DNA of 64,000 bases from Rhizophagus clarus (GCA_015698045.1 BLAL01000162.1:1488001-1552000), one strand, 5' to 3'. Shown: positions 13,695 to 25,969, numbered from the stretch's first letter. The notes: generated by a model from the letters alone, not told the origin. Program-made: numbers and translations.

Positions 13695-15694
13695 TTAGAC
13701 TGGACCAACACGAAGCACTCTTACAAATGCATTTAATTCTTCCATCGTGAGATTCATGCTTTCAAGCACAGTTTTAAAATGACATTCTGCGTCTGATGAA
13801 TTTTCGGGAAAGATATTTCTGTGCAGTTCAGGGATGTCCATTGATAACCTAAACCATTTTATTAATGGGGAATTAGATCTTATACGGAAATAATACGAAT
13901 TATACCGGAAAAATAATTCCTCACTTACGCGTATAGAAATACCATACATAACACATTATTTTCCAAGTCATTAAGTACGACTGTTGCAGTGTCAAATGTA
14001 AAAGTACACATTAAATCAATAAGTTCACGCTCTATGCTGGCAGTAATGGCAAGAGGTTTTCTAAGAATATGAAAACTGATGATAAAGTTAAAATAGATTT
14101 GATTAATATTTCCTATAGCGTTTTGAAATTTCGATTACAAACCATTCAATTATTTTTTCAGAGAAAATTTGAATTCTCATTAACATATTCTCGTCGTCCG
14201 TTATAGGTATGTGTCGCACTGCTGAGTCATTGCCTTTTTTAAATTGTCCATTATTTAGATTCTTAAAGTATTGCCTTGTATTAGACGTGGACATTCTATC
14301 CAACGCTGTCCATATTTTTCCAAATAATGACATTTGCAACACAATTCTCTTCTTTTTATGAGCTTCCTTTTCACGCGGCGACTGTAGTGATGCATTTTTT
14401 TCATTAGTTGGCCGAAAACTTTTAGATGAATAATCATCTAAAGGGTTTTTAAATTCATTAGGAGCTGGCTGTTTAACAAACTCTTTATTTTTTTTAATTG
14501 AATCACTTGTCTTTACTGAAGTTGATTTAGATAATAAATTAACAGGATCATTCTCATTCTCATCACTGTCTTTGTAATGAAACTTCCCATCGCGAAACAT
14601 AGAATTTGCTAATGACATTGCCATTTCATAGGCCTCTTCATCAGTCTTTGGTATATCATCCTTAGCAACTTGTTTTTCTTTTGATAATACTAATGTTGTC
14701 GGCTTGTTATTACTATCCGAAATCGACAATTTCTGAAAATCTATACGAAATCCCTCAACGGCATCGTATGCATTAGTTAATGTTGGTATGGATGGTACTT
14801 CAATTTCTTTATCCTCTTTTTCTTTTATTGTTAATCCAGGAGGAGCAGGTGGAAGATTAGCTAACATCTCCTTAACATAATTTGATCGACTATCCTCTTT
14901 ATTTAACGATCTACTGGCTGAACTTTCGTTTTTAATGATTTCTCTGCGAAGAAAATTTTATAGGTTAAAAACCATACAAACACAAAAAAAGCTATAATTT
15001 ATTACCTTAAATCTACACCCAAAGGTATAACATTAACTGATTTCCAATTTTCCAAATTTCTCATATATACAGGTTCCTCGGATAGTTGTGTCGCAAAAAA
15101 CTTAGACGACGTAAAACAAACATTTGAACAATAACATTTTAACTCTGTAATATCATAAATTTTTCTTGATCGGTTAGAGATTCGAAATTGCCCTTGAATT
15201 TCCTATATTAAAAAATATATATATCAATGAATAATCGACACCTTTTTGCATGTTCAAATGAAGAAACTAAATAGAAGAAATGATAAATCCTATATACTTG
15301 ACGACTTTTATTGCAAATCGGGTACCCACACAGGTTGTCCGCATTTCTTTCTTCAACGATTTCAAAATAATGTTGCGGTGACAAATACTTTGCCTATAAA
15401 TAAAAGATCAATAATCAAGAAATTTAATATTTGGTAAAATAATAAAAGATTAAATACCGATTCGCGCAAAATATCTATATCTACAGTTTCGAACAATTTT
15501 TCCTGCCAAACTAAACATAATTGTTCAAATTTTCTGCGATTCTCGAGATTTTGCCTAACCAGTTTCTGTTTTGTTGTTAATTTATTTAATTTGTTGGACT
15601 TCTTCCGAGTAGAATGTCGCTGCTGGGCTCTTGCATCATTATTGAAAACCTTAGTTCTGCGTTTAGGATTTCCAATTTCCAATGTCGAAGTCAT
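13695..15694 (-). CDS. RPAP2: RPAP2/Rtr1 RNA polymerase II CTD Ser5 phosphatase
   Basis: Removes phosphate from Ser5 of the RNA polymerase II C-terminal domain and helps import the polymerase. Six exons on the minus strand (15458-15694, 15298-15393, 15006-15202, 14143-14943, 13929-14075, 13695-13848) total 544 codons including the stop. The RTR1 zinc domain is clear: YLSPQHYFEIVEERN, then CGYPICNK (C101, C106), and after a spacer CYCSNVCFTSSKFF (C134, C136, C140). A long low-complexity middle follows (many Ser, Lys, Asn), with PPAPPGLTIKEKEDKE. The C-terminal helical part contains KPLAITASIERELIDLM. The exon 4 donor was set as GTTTGT at 14142 because only this choice keeps the conserved C-terminus in frame. 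Start ATG is at 15692-15694. Confidence 0.9.
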
Positions 15695-15834
15695 GCTAAA
15701 CTCGAGAGAATCAAACAACTGCGGGTCACATATAAAATTAATATATCACGTGATTACCGATTTATTTATATTTTATTTTCATATTTTTTTTCTAATTTAA
15801 TATATCAACGCGCATGAAATAAATATTTTTTCTG

Positions 15835-16656
15835 TCACGCTTTTTTTTTAACATCGAAACAACTACAAATTATAAAATAGAATAAGGCGAGCCAAACCAC
15901 GATTAAAACCACTATGGCAAGATTATATATCTCATTGAGTAATAAGATAATAAATTGAATGAATAAAATGAACAATAAAGTACATTGTGTAAATTTTGTT
16001 CTAACCGATATCTCATAATCTTTACGATCTATAAGTAAACTAACATCAGAGTTCACACCAATTTGAGATGGAATAGGATTTTTCCATGACCAGAATTTTT
16101 TAGGATTTAAGTGATGACTTTCATAATATATTGGAATATGAGATATATTTTCGGATCTCGAATCACTCGGAATGCTAGGTGAACTTGTACGAATAGTAAT
16201 AGGAGTTCCCTTGCGAATAATATTCTGTGTATTATATTCTCTTTCTTTATTGGGAGTATTATCTTGACCCTGAAATTCGGCATTAACCTCATTAGAAAGT
16301 AAATACCGTCTTCGTTTAGTTCGTTTGAATTGGTTCTGCTTTTTTGGTGGTTCATTCAAATTTTTCAAATTCATTTTGTCGACATCCTTAGATTCGGGTT
16401 TAGATATCTCGTTTGTTGTTAGATCTGAATCTATTACCTTTTTTCCAAGGACTTTGACAACGGGCTTACCGTCATTCGCAGATGAAAAATACCAGGCAGT
16501 ATCAAATTTTGAGTACCACGCGTTTGCATTCTCATTTTGTTTTTCAGTTATTGGATTTTGTTCTTCCGTCTTTGAAACATGAATTGGAATGACCGGTACT
16601 TTTTCATGAATTTCATTAGCATCTTTTAAATTGCCGTTTTCAAATGAAAAGTTCAT
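15835..16656 (-). CDS. Unrecognised C-terminally anchored membrane protein
   Basis: Single-exon open frame of 273 residues starting at an ATG (16654-16656). I do not recognise the family. About the first 215 residues are polar and probably disordered, rich in Asn, Lys, Ser and Glu, with a basic patch KRTKRRRYLL that could be a nuclear or trafficking signal. Two hydrophobic helices follow (around FTQCTLLFILFIQFIILLL and YNLAIVVLIVVWLALFYFII), ending in CSCFDVKKKA. The short basic tail ending KKKA resembles a di-lysine ER retrieval signal, which is inference. It lies 140 bp upstream of RPAP2 on the same strand. Confidence 0.6.
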   Translation of the reverse strand: MNFSFENGNLKDANEIHEKVPVIPIHVSKTEEQNPITEKQNENANAWYSKFDTAWYFSSANDGKPVVKVLGKKVIDSDLTTNEISKPESKDVDKMNLKNLNEPPKKQNQFKRTKRRRYLLSNEVNAEFQGQDNTPNKEREYNTQNIIRKGTPITIRTSSPSIPSDSRSENISHIPIYYESHHLNPKKFWSWKNPIPSQIGVNSDVSLLIDRKDYEISVRTKFTQCTLLFILFIQFIILLLNEIYNLAIVVLIVVWLALFYFIICSCFDVKKKA

Positions 16657-18150
16657 AGTTTACCATCTGATTTCGAAAGTAGTTGAAATGTTTCATCCGT
16701 TTCACTTTAATATGATTAGAAAATGTCAATTTTATTCTTTGACTTTAATTTTTTTTTCAAAACTGTGAAAAATGTATAACCGCGTTTATTCTGCATTATT
16801 AAAATCTAATCGATATTTAAACAAAATTTGTGTAATTGTAAAAATTTCCCTGTTTTAAAATGTGTATTGTGTCAAAGGACAAAATTCTTCCTTTTTTTTG
16901 AAGGAATTTTTAAAATTGTCACTCTTTTAGTAAAAGCAAACAAAAGGAGATCCTGCGTCTCCGCAGTAAAATCTACTGATTGTCCCATAATCTTATATAT
17001 GCAAAAATTTTTAATCTATTCAAGACTTATTTCTAGATTCTTAAATAAAACAGTCCGATATACCAAGCTTTAGCTTATTAACAAAATAGCTATTGAATAA
17101 ATGGCCCGGACTCAAAAAAATTTTGTGGATTAAATAATTCTAAATACGACCTTTCAAAGGAATTCGAGAGGAAATTTGTATTTGGATTCGCTGTCTTCAA
17201 ACATTTTTGTAATTTTAATTCGTCATCCTTATGATCTTTAAAGATCATCATAACAATCCCATAACCAACCTCATTAATATAAATACTATCCCAAATTCTC
17301 AAGAATTACCTCTTCAGTCCTTATCGAGGGGGGAGCAAAGTGCTCAATGAGGTCTCATCCGAGAGTACTTCTGCCGACAACCTATCAACCCCTTATAAGA
17401 TGCTTGCCACATTTGCGAGCATCAATTTTTGGAAAATATTTCCTTAAAAATATTTATTTATTAAGCGGGTGTGCCGGCGAGATTTTTAAATCATCTTTAA
17501 AAAAAGTTAACACGAAATGCAAGACCCATATAATTATTTAAGGTTATTTTGTTTAATTATTTATTTTATTTTATTTTTTTTTATATTGCTAAATTTAATG
17601 GACAAGTGAAAACATTAACATATGAAAATTAGTCACGTGATAATATATAACTAAAGAAAAAATGTTTTTAAAATCGTTTATTTATTCTATTGATCGATAC
17701 TTATTGTTGATCGATACATAATTTCATAATTTGCACACTAAAGTATAAACTGGGTTCACAAATATATTTATGCAAAAAAAAAAAAAAAAATTTAAAAGTA
17801 AAAACGTATATTTAGTTTAGCATATTTTAAAATTAAATACTGCTTGGATGCTCGTTTTATTATTCATAATCAATAAATACAATAAAAATTTTTGGAATTC
17901 TTCCACCTTCTGACTTTGACTTTTTGAGGAGGTATTATTTATATGATTTGAAATAATATTCAATTTTGAGTTCATTTCTCTTTTGCTTTTTTACAAAGAA
18001 TATTCTTTCGTGGGTCCAGTTTTTTTTTAGAAATAAATAATACTTTTTACCTTATACAACCGCCTTCGCGAAAATCACCTATCCTTTACCAATAACAAAA
18101 CTACCAAAATTCCACCCTTACGAAATCACCCCGAAAAACATAAAGACAAT
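16657..18150. other. Intergenic region with weak gene-like scraps
   Basis: No convincing gene. A minus-strand frame around 17090-17300 reads EVGYGIVMMIFKDHKDDELK and LELFNPQNFFESGPFIQ, which looks protein-like but was not assigned. A direct repeat of TTGATCGATAC occurs near 17692-17718. The last 150 bp before 18151, relatively C-rich on the plus strand, is probably the promoter/leader of the MATH-BTB gene. Confidence 0.4.
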
Positions 18151-19347
18151 ATGAGCATGAAATGGCTTTTTCAGCCAAGTCGTCAAGTAGCAGAGCAGCC
18201 TGACCAAAATGTAAAGTTATCTACACCTGATCAATTTACTTTTACTTGGAGGGTTAAAGATTATCATGAGATAGCAGATCTATATCCAACTGGAAGATGG
18301 TTTTATAGTGATAGTTTTGCTGAACCAAATCAAGTTCAACTAAAAGGTGTTGGATTAGATTCATCGGATTATTTATGGCGAATGTGCATGTATCCGAATG
18401 GAGTTTCTCCAAATGATAATAACTATTTGGGATTATTTTTGAAGGCTATTCCAACAGACCATGAAAGAGATGGAAATTCTTCTGGAAGAGAACGAACGTA
18501 TGCATTTGAAGTATATCGTTTAGAATCTCCAACATCGTTAGGTTCGGCTGTCGCCCCAACTCCTGTTTTATTGAAAAATGAAAAATTTTCGAAAACAAGA
18601 TTTGGATTTGGATCCGACCAAGTGTTTGGGCGAAGGCAATTTTTAAAATTATCGGAGGTTTATCCAGATCCAACGAGCAAATTTGATTTAATAGTGAGAG
18701 TTCGTATCACTAACGAAGAAAATGCAGCTTTATTAGCAGCTTCTTTAGATGTGCCTAATGTAGAATTTCCTTTAGCTGCTCAAATTCCTCGATATTTCGA
18801 TGACGAACGCTTTTGCGATGTTGAATTTACTTTTACATGTGGGTCAAGAATTAGAGCACATCGTATAATTTTAGCATCACAGTCGAAATATTTTGAATCC
18901 TTATTAAGCGGACAATGGGTTGAGGGCCGGAATAAAACAATTCCGATAAAGGAAATCGATTATGAAATTTTTAGGTGTGTAATGTATTATCTTTATACAG
19001 GAAAGTTAGAAGAGAATCTGGAATTGGATACTTTTAAGGCTGCCTACATGAAGGCAGATATGCTTGGTTTAGAAGCATTTGGAAAGTTACTTGCTATTCG
19101 AATTGCTGAAGATGTAAATGCTGATAATTGGGACGAAATCCTGTTGTTGGGATGGCAGATGGGTGACACATGTCTGAAGTCTGCTTCTTTGGTATTCTTA
19201 ACGACAAGATGGGATGAACTAAAGAATACAGAAAACATGCAACGTGTTGTAGGTTGTGGAAATATTGATTGGATAGAAGAAATGATAGCTGCTAAAATTT
19301 TTGGTGTTCATGGTATGCATGATTCAAGTCGAAAGTGCCGAAAGTAA
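18151..19347 (+). CDS. MATH-BTB domain protein (likely CUL3 adaptor)
   Basis: Single-exon gene of 398 residues. An N-terminal MATH/TRAF-like fold spans roughly residues 27-205 (start FTFTWRVKDYHEIADLYPTG; later YAFEVYRLESP and FGFGSDQVFGRRQFLKLSE). A BTB/POZ domain starts about residue 216 (RFCDVEFTFTCGSRIRAHRI, then QSKYFESLLSGQWVEG and MYYLYTGKLEENLEL) and is followed by a BACK-like helical tail. MATH-BTB proteins such as SPOP usually bring substrates to CUL3 ubiquitin ligase. The substrate here is unknown. Compared with typical SPOP the MATH region has longer loops. It may cooperate functionally with the proteasome gene RPN13 nearby, but that is only proximity. Confidence 0.88.
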   Translation: MSMKWLFQPSRQVAEQPDQNVKLSTPDQFTFTWRVKDYHEIADLYPTGRWFYSDSFAEPNQVQLKGVGLDSSDYLWRMCMYPNGVSPNDNNYLGLFLKAIPTDHERDGNSSGRERTYAFEVYRLESPTSLGSAVAPTPVLLKNEKFSKTRFGFGSDQVFGRRQFLKLSEVYPDPTSKFDLIVRVRITNEENAALLAASLDVPNVEFPLAAQIPRYFDDERFCDVEFTFTCGSRIRAHRIILASQSKYFESLLSGQWVEGRNKTIPIKEIDYEIFRCVMYYLYTGKLEENLELDTFKAAYMKADMLGLEAFGKLLAIRIAEDVNADNWDEILLLGWQMGDTCLKSASLVFLTTRWDELKNTENMQRVVGCGNIDWIEEMIAAKIFGVHGMHDSSRKCRK

Positions 19348-20325
19348 TATTCTTAGTAATTATTATTTTACAAAAATTGGAATTTCGAAATTGAAGTTTG
19401 AAAATCAAGAACAATTTTTATGTGAAATCGGTGGATATGTAAACTTGAAATGGTGCGTAAAATAATTTTAATATTTTTTTTTTTTAATACTTTTTTTTTT
19501 AATTGTGCTTAATGTAGCAAAAAAATGATTATTTTTATTCTTTCTTTCTATTTCGAAATATATAAGAAATTGTTAGAAAAATAAAGTACATATACTTTGT
19601 GTACTTATAGAAAACTATTTTTTTCCAAGAATAATAATAAAAAGAAAATTTTAATGATTAGCTGATGGAGTTGATGTGGGTAAATGAGTAAAATTGAATG
19701 GAATAATTTGAGAAGAGCTAGATGTATGATCCGATAACGACAGAAGTTAAGAGTATTACTTATAATTTTTCTTTCAATACCAATTACAAAATTTAAGTAC
19801 ACTTTTTTTTACATCTGGCATAAACATAATTTTTATTTCCATCGATTAGAACAATGACAAGTCACGATTCCACAATTTGTTACGGTGATATTAATTAGTT
19901 GTGCCAGATGCGGATATGCGATTAATAAAGAAAACTAAAATCAGAATCAGTTCGTAAATCAATAAATTATTCTAAGAAATGAGTTATATTATTTGAGGCA
20001 TGTGTCAGCAATATCAACATAGATTTAATTGAAGTGGATAGAATAGATAGATACCTTAATAAAAAAAATGATAGTTATACCGTATGTTTATAAATCAAAT
20101 TATCTTTAAACCAGTCTTTTAAAAAAATTTAAAAAAAAGTTATTTTAAGTTCATTATTCTCATTATTATTTGGTGTTAATTAATATAAACGGTCAGTATT
20201 TGTTCAATAAATCTGGTATTGGTAAAACGATTGGGTCACCGAATTATCATTTCATCACGTGGAAATTTTCCGGTTATTTATATATAATTGACCGATTTTT
20301 TTATTTATTTATTAATAAACCAAAC
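19348..20325. other. Intergenic region
   Basis: AT-rich, with poly-T runs around 19480-19500. No coding region supported. The part just before 20326 is the presumed RPN13 promoter; no clear proteasome-specific element was recognised. Confidence 0.45.
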
Positions 20326-22083
20326 ATGGCCACTTCTCTGTTTCCTACACCTGTACCTCGAAGAAAATACCCCGTTGAATTCAAAGCCGGAAAACTTAAG
20401 CGAGATGGAAATACAAATTGGTTGAAAGCTGACGAAAGAAAAGGGTGAGACGTAGACTGATGTGATTTAACATGAAGCATTGTTAACATGTCAATCGTTT
20501 TTTCTTTTCGCACGTTATAGGCTCGTATATATGGATCAGGTACTATTCTCTTTTTTCTGTCAGCCTTACTATGCGAGAACTTATATTTTATATATTAACA
20601 ATTATATATTAACAATTATGTAATACTTTTTATTATTGACAAGGGTGACGATCAACTGATGCATTTCTATTGGAAAGATAGGAAAAATAATGTTGTGGAA
20701 GACGTAAGAACATTATGACTGTATAGAATAAAAATTTAATCCTACGAATTTCGTTTTTAATTAAACAATAAATTAATTTAGGATTTGATTCTCTTTCCTG
20801 AAGAAGCTGAATTCATTCGAGTAGAACAATGTACAACTGGTCGCGTGTATTTACTTAATTTTAAATCATCATCCCGTAAATTATTTTTTTGGATGCAAGA
20901 TGCAAAAGATGACAAGGACGAAGAAAATGTTGCAAAAGTGAATCGATTAATTAATGATCCACAAGGTGGAATAGCAGAAAGTAGACAACAACAAAGTAGC
21001 GCAGGTCAAATAGGTAGCCCTTTTCAAAACATGGATGATTTAGCAGGTTTCGGAATGGATCAAGAACAGTTATTGCAATTACTTCAAGGCCAAGGATTTG
21101 GGTAGGTGTAATCAATTCCCGGATTTTTTTTGTGCATTGTATATTAACTAATAATTATTATATCATAAGTGGACCTCCTTTCACATCAACTACCCCTGCC
21201 GAGCCACAATCTGCAACAGCTGCAACATCGGAGGCTGGCTCTGGAGCACAAACTACAGATTCGAATCTCGGTTTTACTTCTGAACAATTGGGCAACTTGA
21301 GAAATATTTTGTCTGGTATACAGGTTCCAGGTACTTATATTGAAATAAAAATTAGGAAATCTGGTATGACATTCAAAAATTAAAGTATATTTTCTTACCT
21401 TTATTAGAGGGAACAAGACAGCCTGGTAAGATTATTCTTATTTGGATCTTGAAAAAAGAAATTATTTTTATTAAAAAAAAAAAAAAAAAATTTTTTAATT
21501 TCTATTGATTTATAGATGTAAGTCTGGTTGATGTTCTCACACCCAGTGCCATTGGACCCCTATTAAATAACCCAGAGATAGCTTCAGGTATGTGAGAAAA
21601 TTTTCATTTTTTTAATATAAATTTTAGTTCATACATATTTTGATTGAATATTAGCTTTATTTCCTCACCTGCCTGCCAACATTGAAAGATCACCCGAAGA
21701 ATTAGCCGCTGTTATTCAAAGCCCACAGTTTGCTCAGGTAATTCTTTAATTTTTTTAAAAATTATGTCATAGGAATTATGAAATCATTTTACATTATCTT
21801 TTTATGTGACGTGTAGGCGTTACAGTCTTTAAGCATCGCTTTGCAGTCTGGCCAATTAGGTCCTTTGCTGACTCAATTGGGTTTAGATCCATCAGCTGGC
21901 AATGGTAAGAATTCTTTTTGATTATAAGGAAATAAAAACCGCGTTATTAATAATTGTCATTAATTAAATTCAGGCGTCGAGGCGTTCCTCCGTGCCATTC
22001 AGGAACAAGCGAATAGGCGACACAGAGATCACGAGGATGAAAACACTGAAGATCATAGCGGCGATAGGATGGAAGAAGATTGA
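20326..22083 (+). CDS. RPN13: Proteasomal ubiquitin receptor RPN13/ADRM1
   Basis: Subunit of the 26S proteasome regulatory particle that binds ubiquitin chains and recruits the deubiquitinase UCH37. Ten exons (20326-20444, 20521-20539, 20644-20703, 20782-21101, 21170-21330, 21408-21425, 21516-21587, 21655-21737, 21817-21904, 21974-22083) sum to 350 codons with the stop. The N-terminal Pru domain is clear: YPVEFKAGKLKRDGNTNWLK, MHFYWKDR, EAEFIRVEQCTTGRVYLLNF and LFFWMQDAKDDKDEE. A Ser/Gln/Gly-rich linker leads to a DEUBAD-like C-terminal helical region (LVDVLTPSAIGPLLNNPEIA, LFPHLPAN, PEELAAVIQSPQFAQAL). The C-terminus is acidic. Exons 2 and 6 are only 19 and 18 nt. The protein has the C-terminal UCH37-binding domain that budding yeast Rpn13 lacks. 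Confidence 0.93.
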
Positions 22084-22291
22084 TTATCGTATTTTTAATT
22101 GTAGTGTAGTACAAATCCCGTAAATAGATCTAGTACAAATCGAACAAATCGAAATCGAACAAACTTAATTTCAATGCCAAGAAAAAATATAGCCAATAAA
22201 CTTTATTGATAAATTTTAAAAATGATCCTGATAAAAGTATTTAAAATTTGTCCGATAAAAAAAATATCGTCTTAATATTTTTTATTTAACC

Positions 22292-24521
22292 ATGTCAAGT
22301 GTAGAAAAAAACAGTAATACTCCTAATACTCCTAATACTCCTCCAGAAAACACTACACGAGTTCCATCTCCCCTCCCCCCTCCTCCCTCACCTACTATTG
22401 AGAAATTCGAAAAAGAAATTTCGAAGTCCCCAACTCAGATACCTGATTCTTTAACAGTAAACAATGAAAAACCAAAACTTCATTTATTAACAACTCGTGA
22501 TTATGTAGTTCGAATAGATAATGATTCAACGGTTGAAGATGACGAGTCAATTTGGGACGGGGGAGATCAACCCACTTCTTATAATTTAACCAGAAAACTT
22601 TCTAGTGTTGAAGAAGACGTTTGTTACCCATTAAGAAACACTAATAAAGGTGATGGAATAGATTATGAGGCATTAGAAGAATATATTATGGAAGAAAACA
22701 CTTCAGCGAAAAGAGATTATTTATCGCCTTCGCCTATTGATGGTGAACCAAAAAGAAGAGTTAGTGAATTTGGTGAAAGAATTAGGGTGATTGTCCATAA
22801 TTTTAATTCAGAATTACTCATTTCATTATGAACTTATACCGATTTTAATTCTTTTTTTTCATCAGAGTATTAACGAAGTAAAGGAAGAATTTCGATTCGT
22901 TTTTTATTCTATAGAAACGGGGACCATAAAAGCAAAAACACTTGCAACAATTCCGCCTGAAGGTAAAAAAATGACCGAATTATTAAAACAAGGAATTTTT
23001 TGGCTTGACGTTCTCGCACCAACTGAAACTGAGATGAGAATTTTAAGTTCGGTGTGTCATTTCGTCTCTTTATTGGAATTATAATACAAAAAGTTTTATT
23101 TTTTTTTATTAATATCTCTTTGCTTTCTTTAGATTTTTCGTATTCATCCGTTGACAATGGAAGATATTGAAACAGAAGAAACACGTGAAAAATGTGAACT
23201 TTTCAAGAATTATTATTTTGTTAGTTTTAGATCCCACAATAATGGTAATTTAGTTACAGCTGATGTTGAGCCTATTAATATGTATAATGTTGTTATGAGG
23301 GAAGGAATTCTAACAGTGAGTATTTTGAAAAAATGAATTTTTAATATATTGAATAATTTTTCAAGTTTTTAAATTTTATTTTTTTAGTTCCATTTTCAAC
23401 CAACACCACATCAGCATAATGTTAGGAAAAGAATACAACATTTGAAAGATTTCATCACACTCACACCTGGTCGGTTTTATTTTAAGATAATGATTAGATT
23501 ATATGTAATAATTTTTTACATAAATTAATTACTTATTGAAATTAGATTGGATAAATTATGCCATAATGGATGATGTTACGGATTATTTCGCACCTCTAAT
23601 TCAAAAAGTAGAATTTGAATCCGACGCGATTGATCAACTCGTTATGGTACTTAAAAAATCTGAACAGCAAGATATGTTGGTGAGAATAGGATTGTGCCGT
23701 AAATTGGTTATGACATTATTAAAAATGTTGGGAACAAAGGTTGATGTTATTAAAGGACTAATTAAAAGATTTGAAGATAAATTGTTTGTTAGCGAAAGTG
23801 ATAAAGGCCTTGGAGATGTAACTCTTTATTTGGGTGATATTCAAGGTGGATAAGAAATTTTTTTTTTTTATTTTTTAAAAAAAAGTAGTATTTTAAATTT
23901 TCTATTTCTTTATTTCAGATCATATTATTACTATGTTGCAAAATCTTAATCATTATGAAAATATGTTATCGCGTGCACATTCAAATTATCTGGCCCAAAT
24001 ATCGATTGAAATTACACAATTGAGTAACGCGACCAACGATTTCTTGAACAGAATGACTGTTTTTGCTACCATTTTACTGCCAATGAACGTTATTACAGGT
24101 AATTAAATGAAATATAAGTATTATTTATTTCATGGGGAGTTGGGAGTAACAGGGTTTTTTCCCCGAAGGGAAAAAAAAATGGTATTCCCCTCCCCATGAA
24201 ATAAATGGGTAATCCCCAGGGTGTGTCACATTAAAATAACATGTGAGATTTTCCGATTACCTATATGAGACGCAGTTAATCACATGCAATTTGTATAAAG
24301 GCAATCATGAGTGACACTTAATCCGACAGGGATTGGTTATTATTTATTTTTTTAGTTAAACTAAAAAATTTTTTTTCCTATAATAAATAGGATTATTTGG
24401 TATGAACGTTCGTGTACCCGGTGAAAATGGTGATCTTGGATGGTTTTTTGGAATAATTGGTGGATTTTTTTTAGTTTTTATATTAGGAAGTCTTTTAGCA
24501 AGAAGATTTGGGTTAATGTGA
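22292..24521 (+). CDS. CorA/Mnr2-Alr-type magnesium transporter
   Basis: Membrane Mg2+ channel/transporter. Seven exons (22292-22786, 22866-23051, 23133-23315, 23388-23469, 23546-23845, 23919-24098, 24391-24521) sum to 519 codons. The N-terminus of about 165 residues is disordered and Pro/Ser-rich. The CorA cytoplasmic domain follows (LKQGIFWLDVLAPTETEMRI, IHPLTMEDIETEETREKCEL), then the long helical stalk. Two C-terminal membrane helices flank the signature GMN (479-481, in GLFGMNVRVPGENGD). The eukaryotic MNR2/ALR group has this layout; whether it sits in the plasma or vacuolar membrane cannot be told. The last intron is 292 nt, far longer than the others, and contains a repeat. Confidence 0.9.
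24118..24340. repeat. Structured repeat inside the last CorA intron
   Basis: The arms TATTTATTTCATGGGGAG and CTCCCCATGAAATAAATG form a hairpin with a short loop. The GTGTCAC/GTGACAC pair further on is also inverted. A direct repeat TATTATTTATTT occurs on both sides of the insert (near 24119 and 24340). It probably represents a small inserted element that inflated this intron. Confidence 0.45.
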
Positions 24522-25862
24522 GAAATTAGGGTAATGAAACTGAATGAACGATGATAATTAACAAAGTTTACTTGTGGAATACCTGCTACTATGCTTAAAG
24601 GAGTAACGATTAGAGGTTTTTTTTAGTAGAGATATGTAATTTTAGATAAATAAAAAATAGTTATTTATTTCTTTAAATAGTCATATGGGCGTGTATCTGT
24701 TAAAATTGATTAGACATAGTATATGTTTCAGTAAACATGTAATTAAGATTTAAGAGGTTAATGCGTATGTTAGTATAATGTATTAATTTAATATTTTGTT
24801 AAAAAAAAAAAAAAAAAAGGGTACCGGTATAATAAATAGTAAATAATATAATAATAATTTGGCGTATTAAGCAAAATGAAACAATAAAAATATTCACATG
24901 ACTTCAATATATGATTATAATAAATTTGTAAGGAAATTTCCTAATCTCGTTCTATTCACATTTCCTTATTTTCTCACTCGATTTGTAAAGTTAAGTATTC
25001 ATTATAATCGGCACAATTATTACTGATACGGCTACTTTCGGTTGCTTTAGTCTTCTTGGCAAAACTGAAGAACATTCTTAATGAGTTGTGAGATGCGCGC
25101 ATAATGTACAACCAAAAAAACCGACAAAATTTTGAGAGGAGTATGTCACTGAGATATCTAAAAATTTGTTATTAGTTGATCTTCGCCGTCCATATGAATT
25201 TCATGCAATATTTGTCCAATAAATAAGGTTGGACATAATACAAAGTTATAAGCGTTGGCCATGTTCCGATGTGATTTTAGAGAAATGCGAGTGAGTGTTC
25301 AATCACGTAAAATCAAATTCATTGTTATGTAAATTTATAAGGTAGTACCCCATTTTACTTCATTATTTTTTATTTGACTAATTTTATTTAATTTATCGAA
25401 CTATTTTTCTTATCTACAAAGAAAATACCAGCTTGTTCTTTTTTCCTCTGAAAAGTGTGAGGAAAAAGTGTGTTCATTTAAATAACTATTTGAGAAATTG
25501 AATCTGCAAGATACATTCTTGATAGTATTCTTGATGCTAATTCTCCTTTTTTGATTAATAGCTGTAATGTTTTTGATTAACAACTACGATGGTATTGATT
25601 AATAGCTGTAATAGTTTTAGTCAATTTCATTATAGAAGATTCAAGAACAAAACTGTAAACAATTAAATAATTACTTCATTCGGTAGGTATTATATTCTAC
25701 ATATTTAATTGTTTTTTTTTCTTATCTTCCTCTGTATTAAGACGTTTTCTTACCTAATGTGAAACATAAATATGCCAAAAACACTATAAACAACTGGTCA
25801 GCTGGACTATCAAATGACACTCACTACAACTTAGTTATTCCCACTAATTTATAAGAATAGGA
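24522..25862. other. Intergenic region
   Basis: AT-rich with a poly-A run near 24799. It contains one rhodanese-like scrap (25160-25290), listed separately. Nothing else was supported. Confidence 0.45.
25160..25290 (+). pseudogene. Possible rhodanese/CDC25-like fragment
   Basis: The plus frame reads NLLLVDLRRPYEFHA, then, after a TAA codon, IIQSYKRWPCSDVILEKCE. LVDLRRPYEF resembles the early strand of rhodanese/CDC25-type domains. There is no flanking open frame or matching exon, so it looks like a leftover fragment. Recognition is tentative. Confidence 0.3.
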
Positions 25863-25868
25863 TATAAA
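25863..25868 (+). promoter_or_regulatory. Candidate TATA box
   Basis: TATAAA followed by AAGCGCAC, about 107 bp upstream of the ATG at 25970. Position and sequence fit a TATA box, but the surrounding DNA is AT-rich, so chance is possible. Confidence 0.45.
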
Positions 25869-25969
25869 AAGCGCACAATTAATTTTTTTTTTAATTAGTC
25901 TTTGTTCAATTTGAATCGCAAAACAAAATAAAAATAAAATAAAAAGTAAGAAGAAATTTTTTGTTAAAA

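Noticed and set aside
14103-14143. RPAP2 reading continuing through 14103 (ending SKRYRKY)
   Set aside because: It would bypass the GTTTGT donor and lose the conserved C-terminal helices, which join in frame only with that donor.
17347-17541. Short plus-strand frame MRSHPRVLLPTTYQPLI
   Set aside because: No family, no splice partners, and typical random composition.
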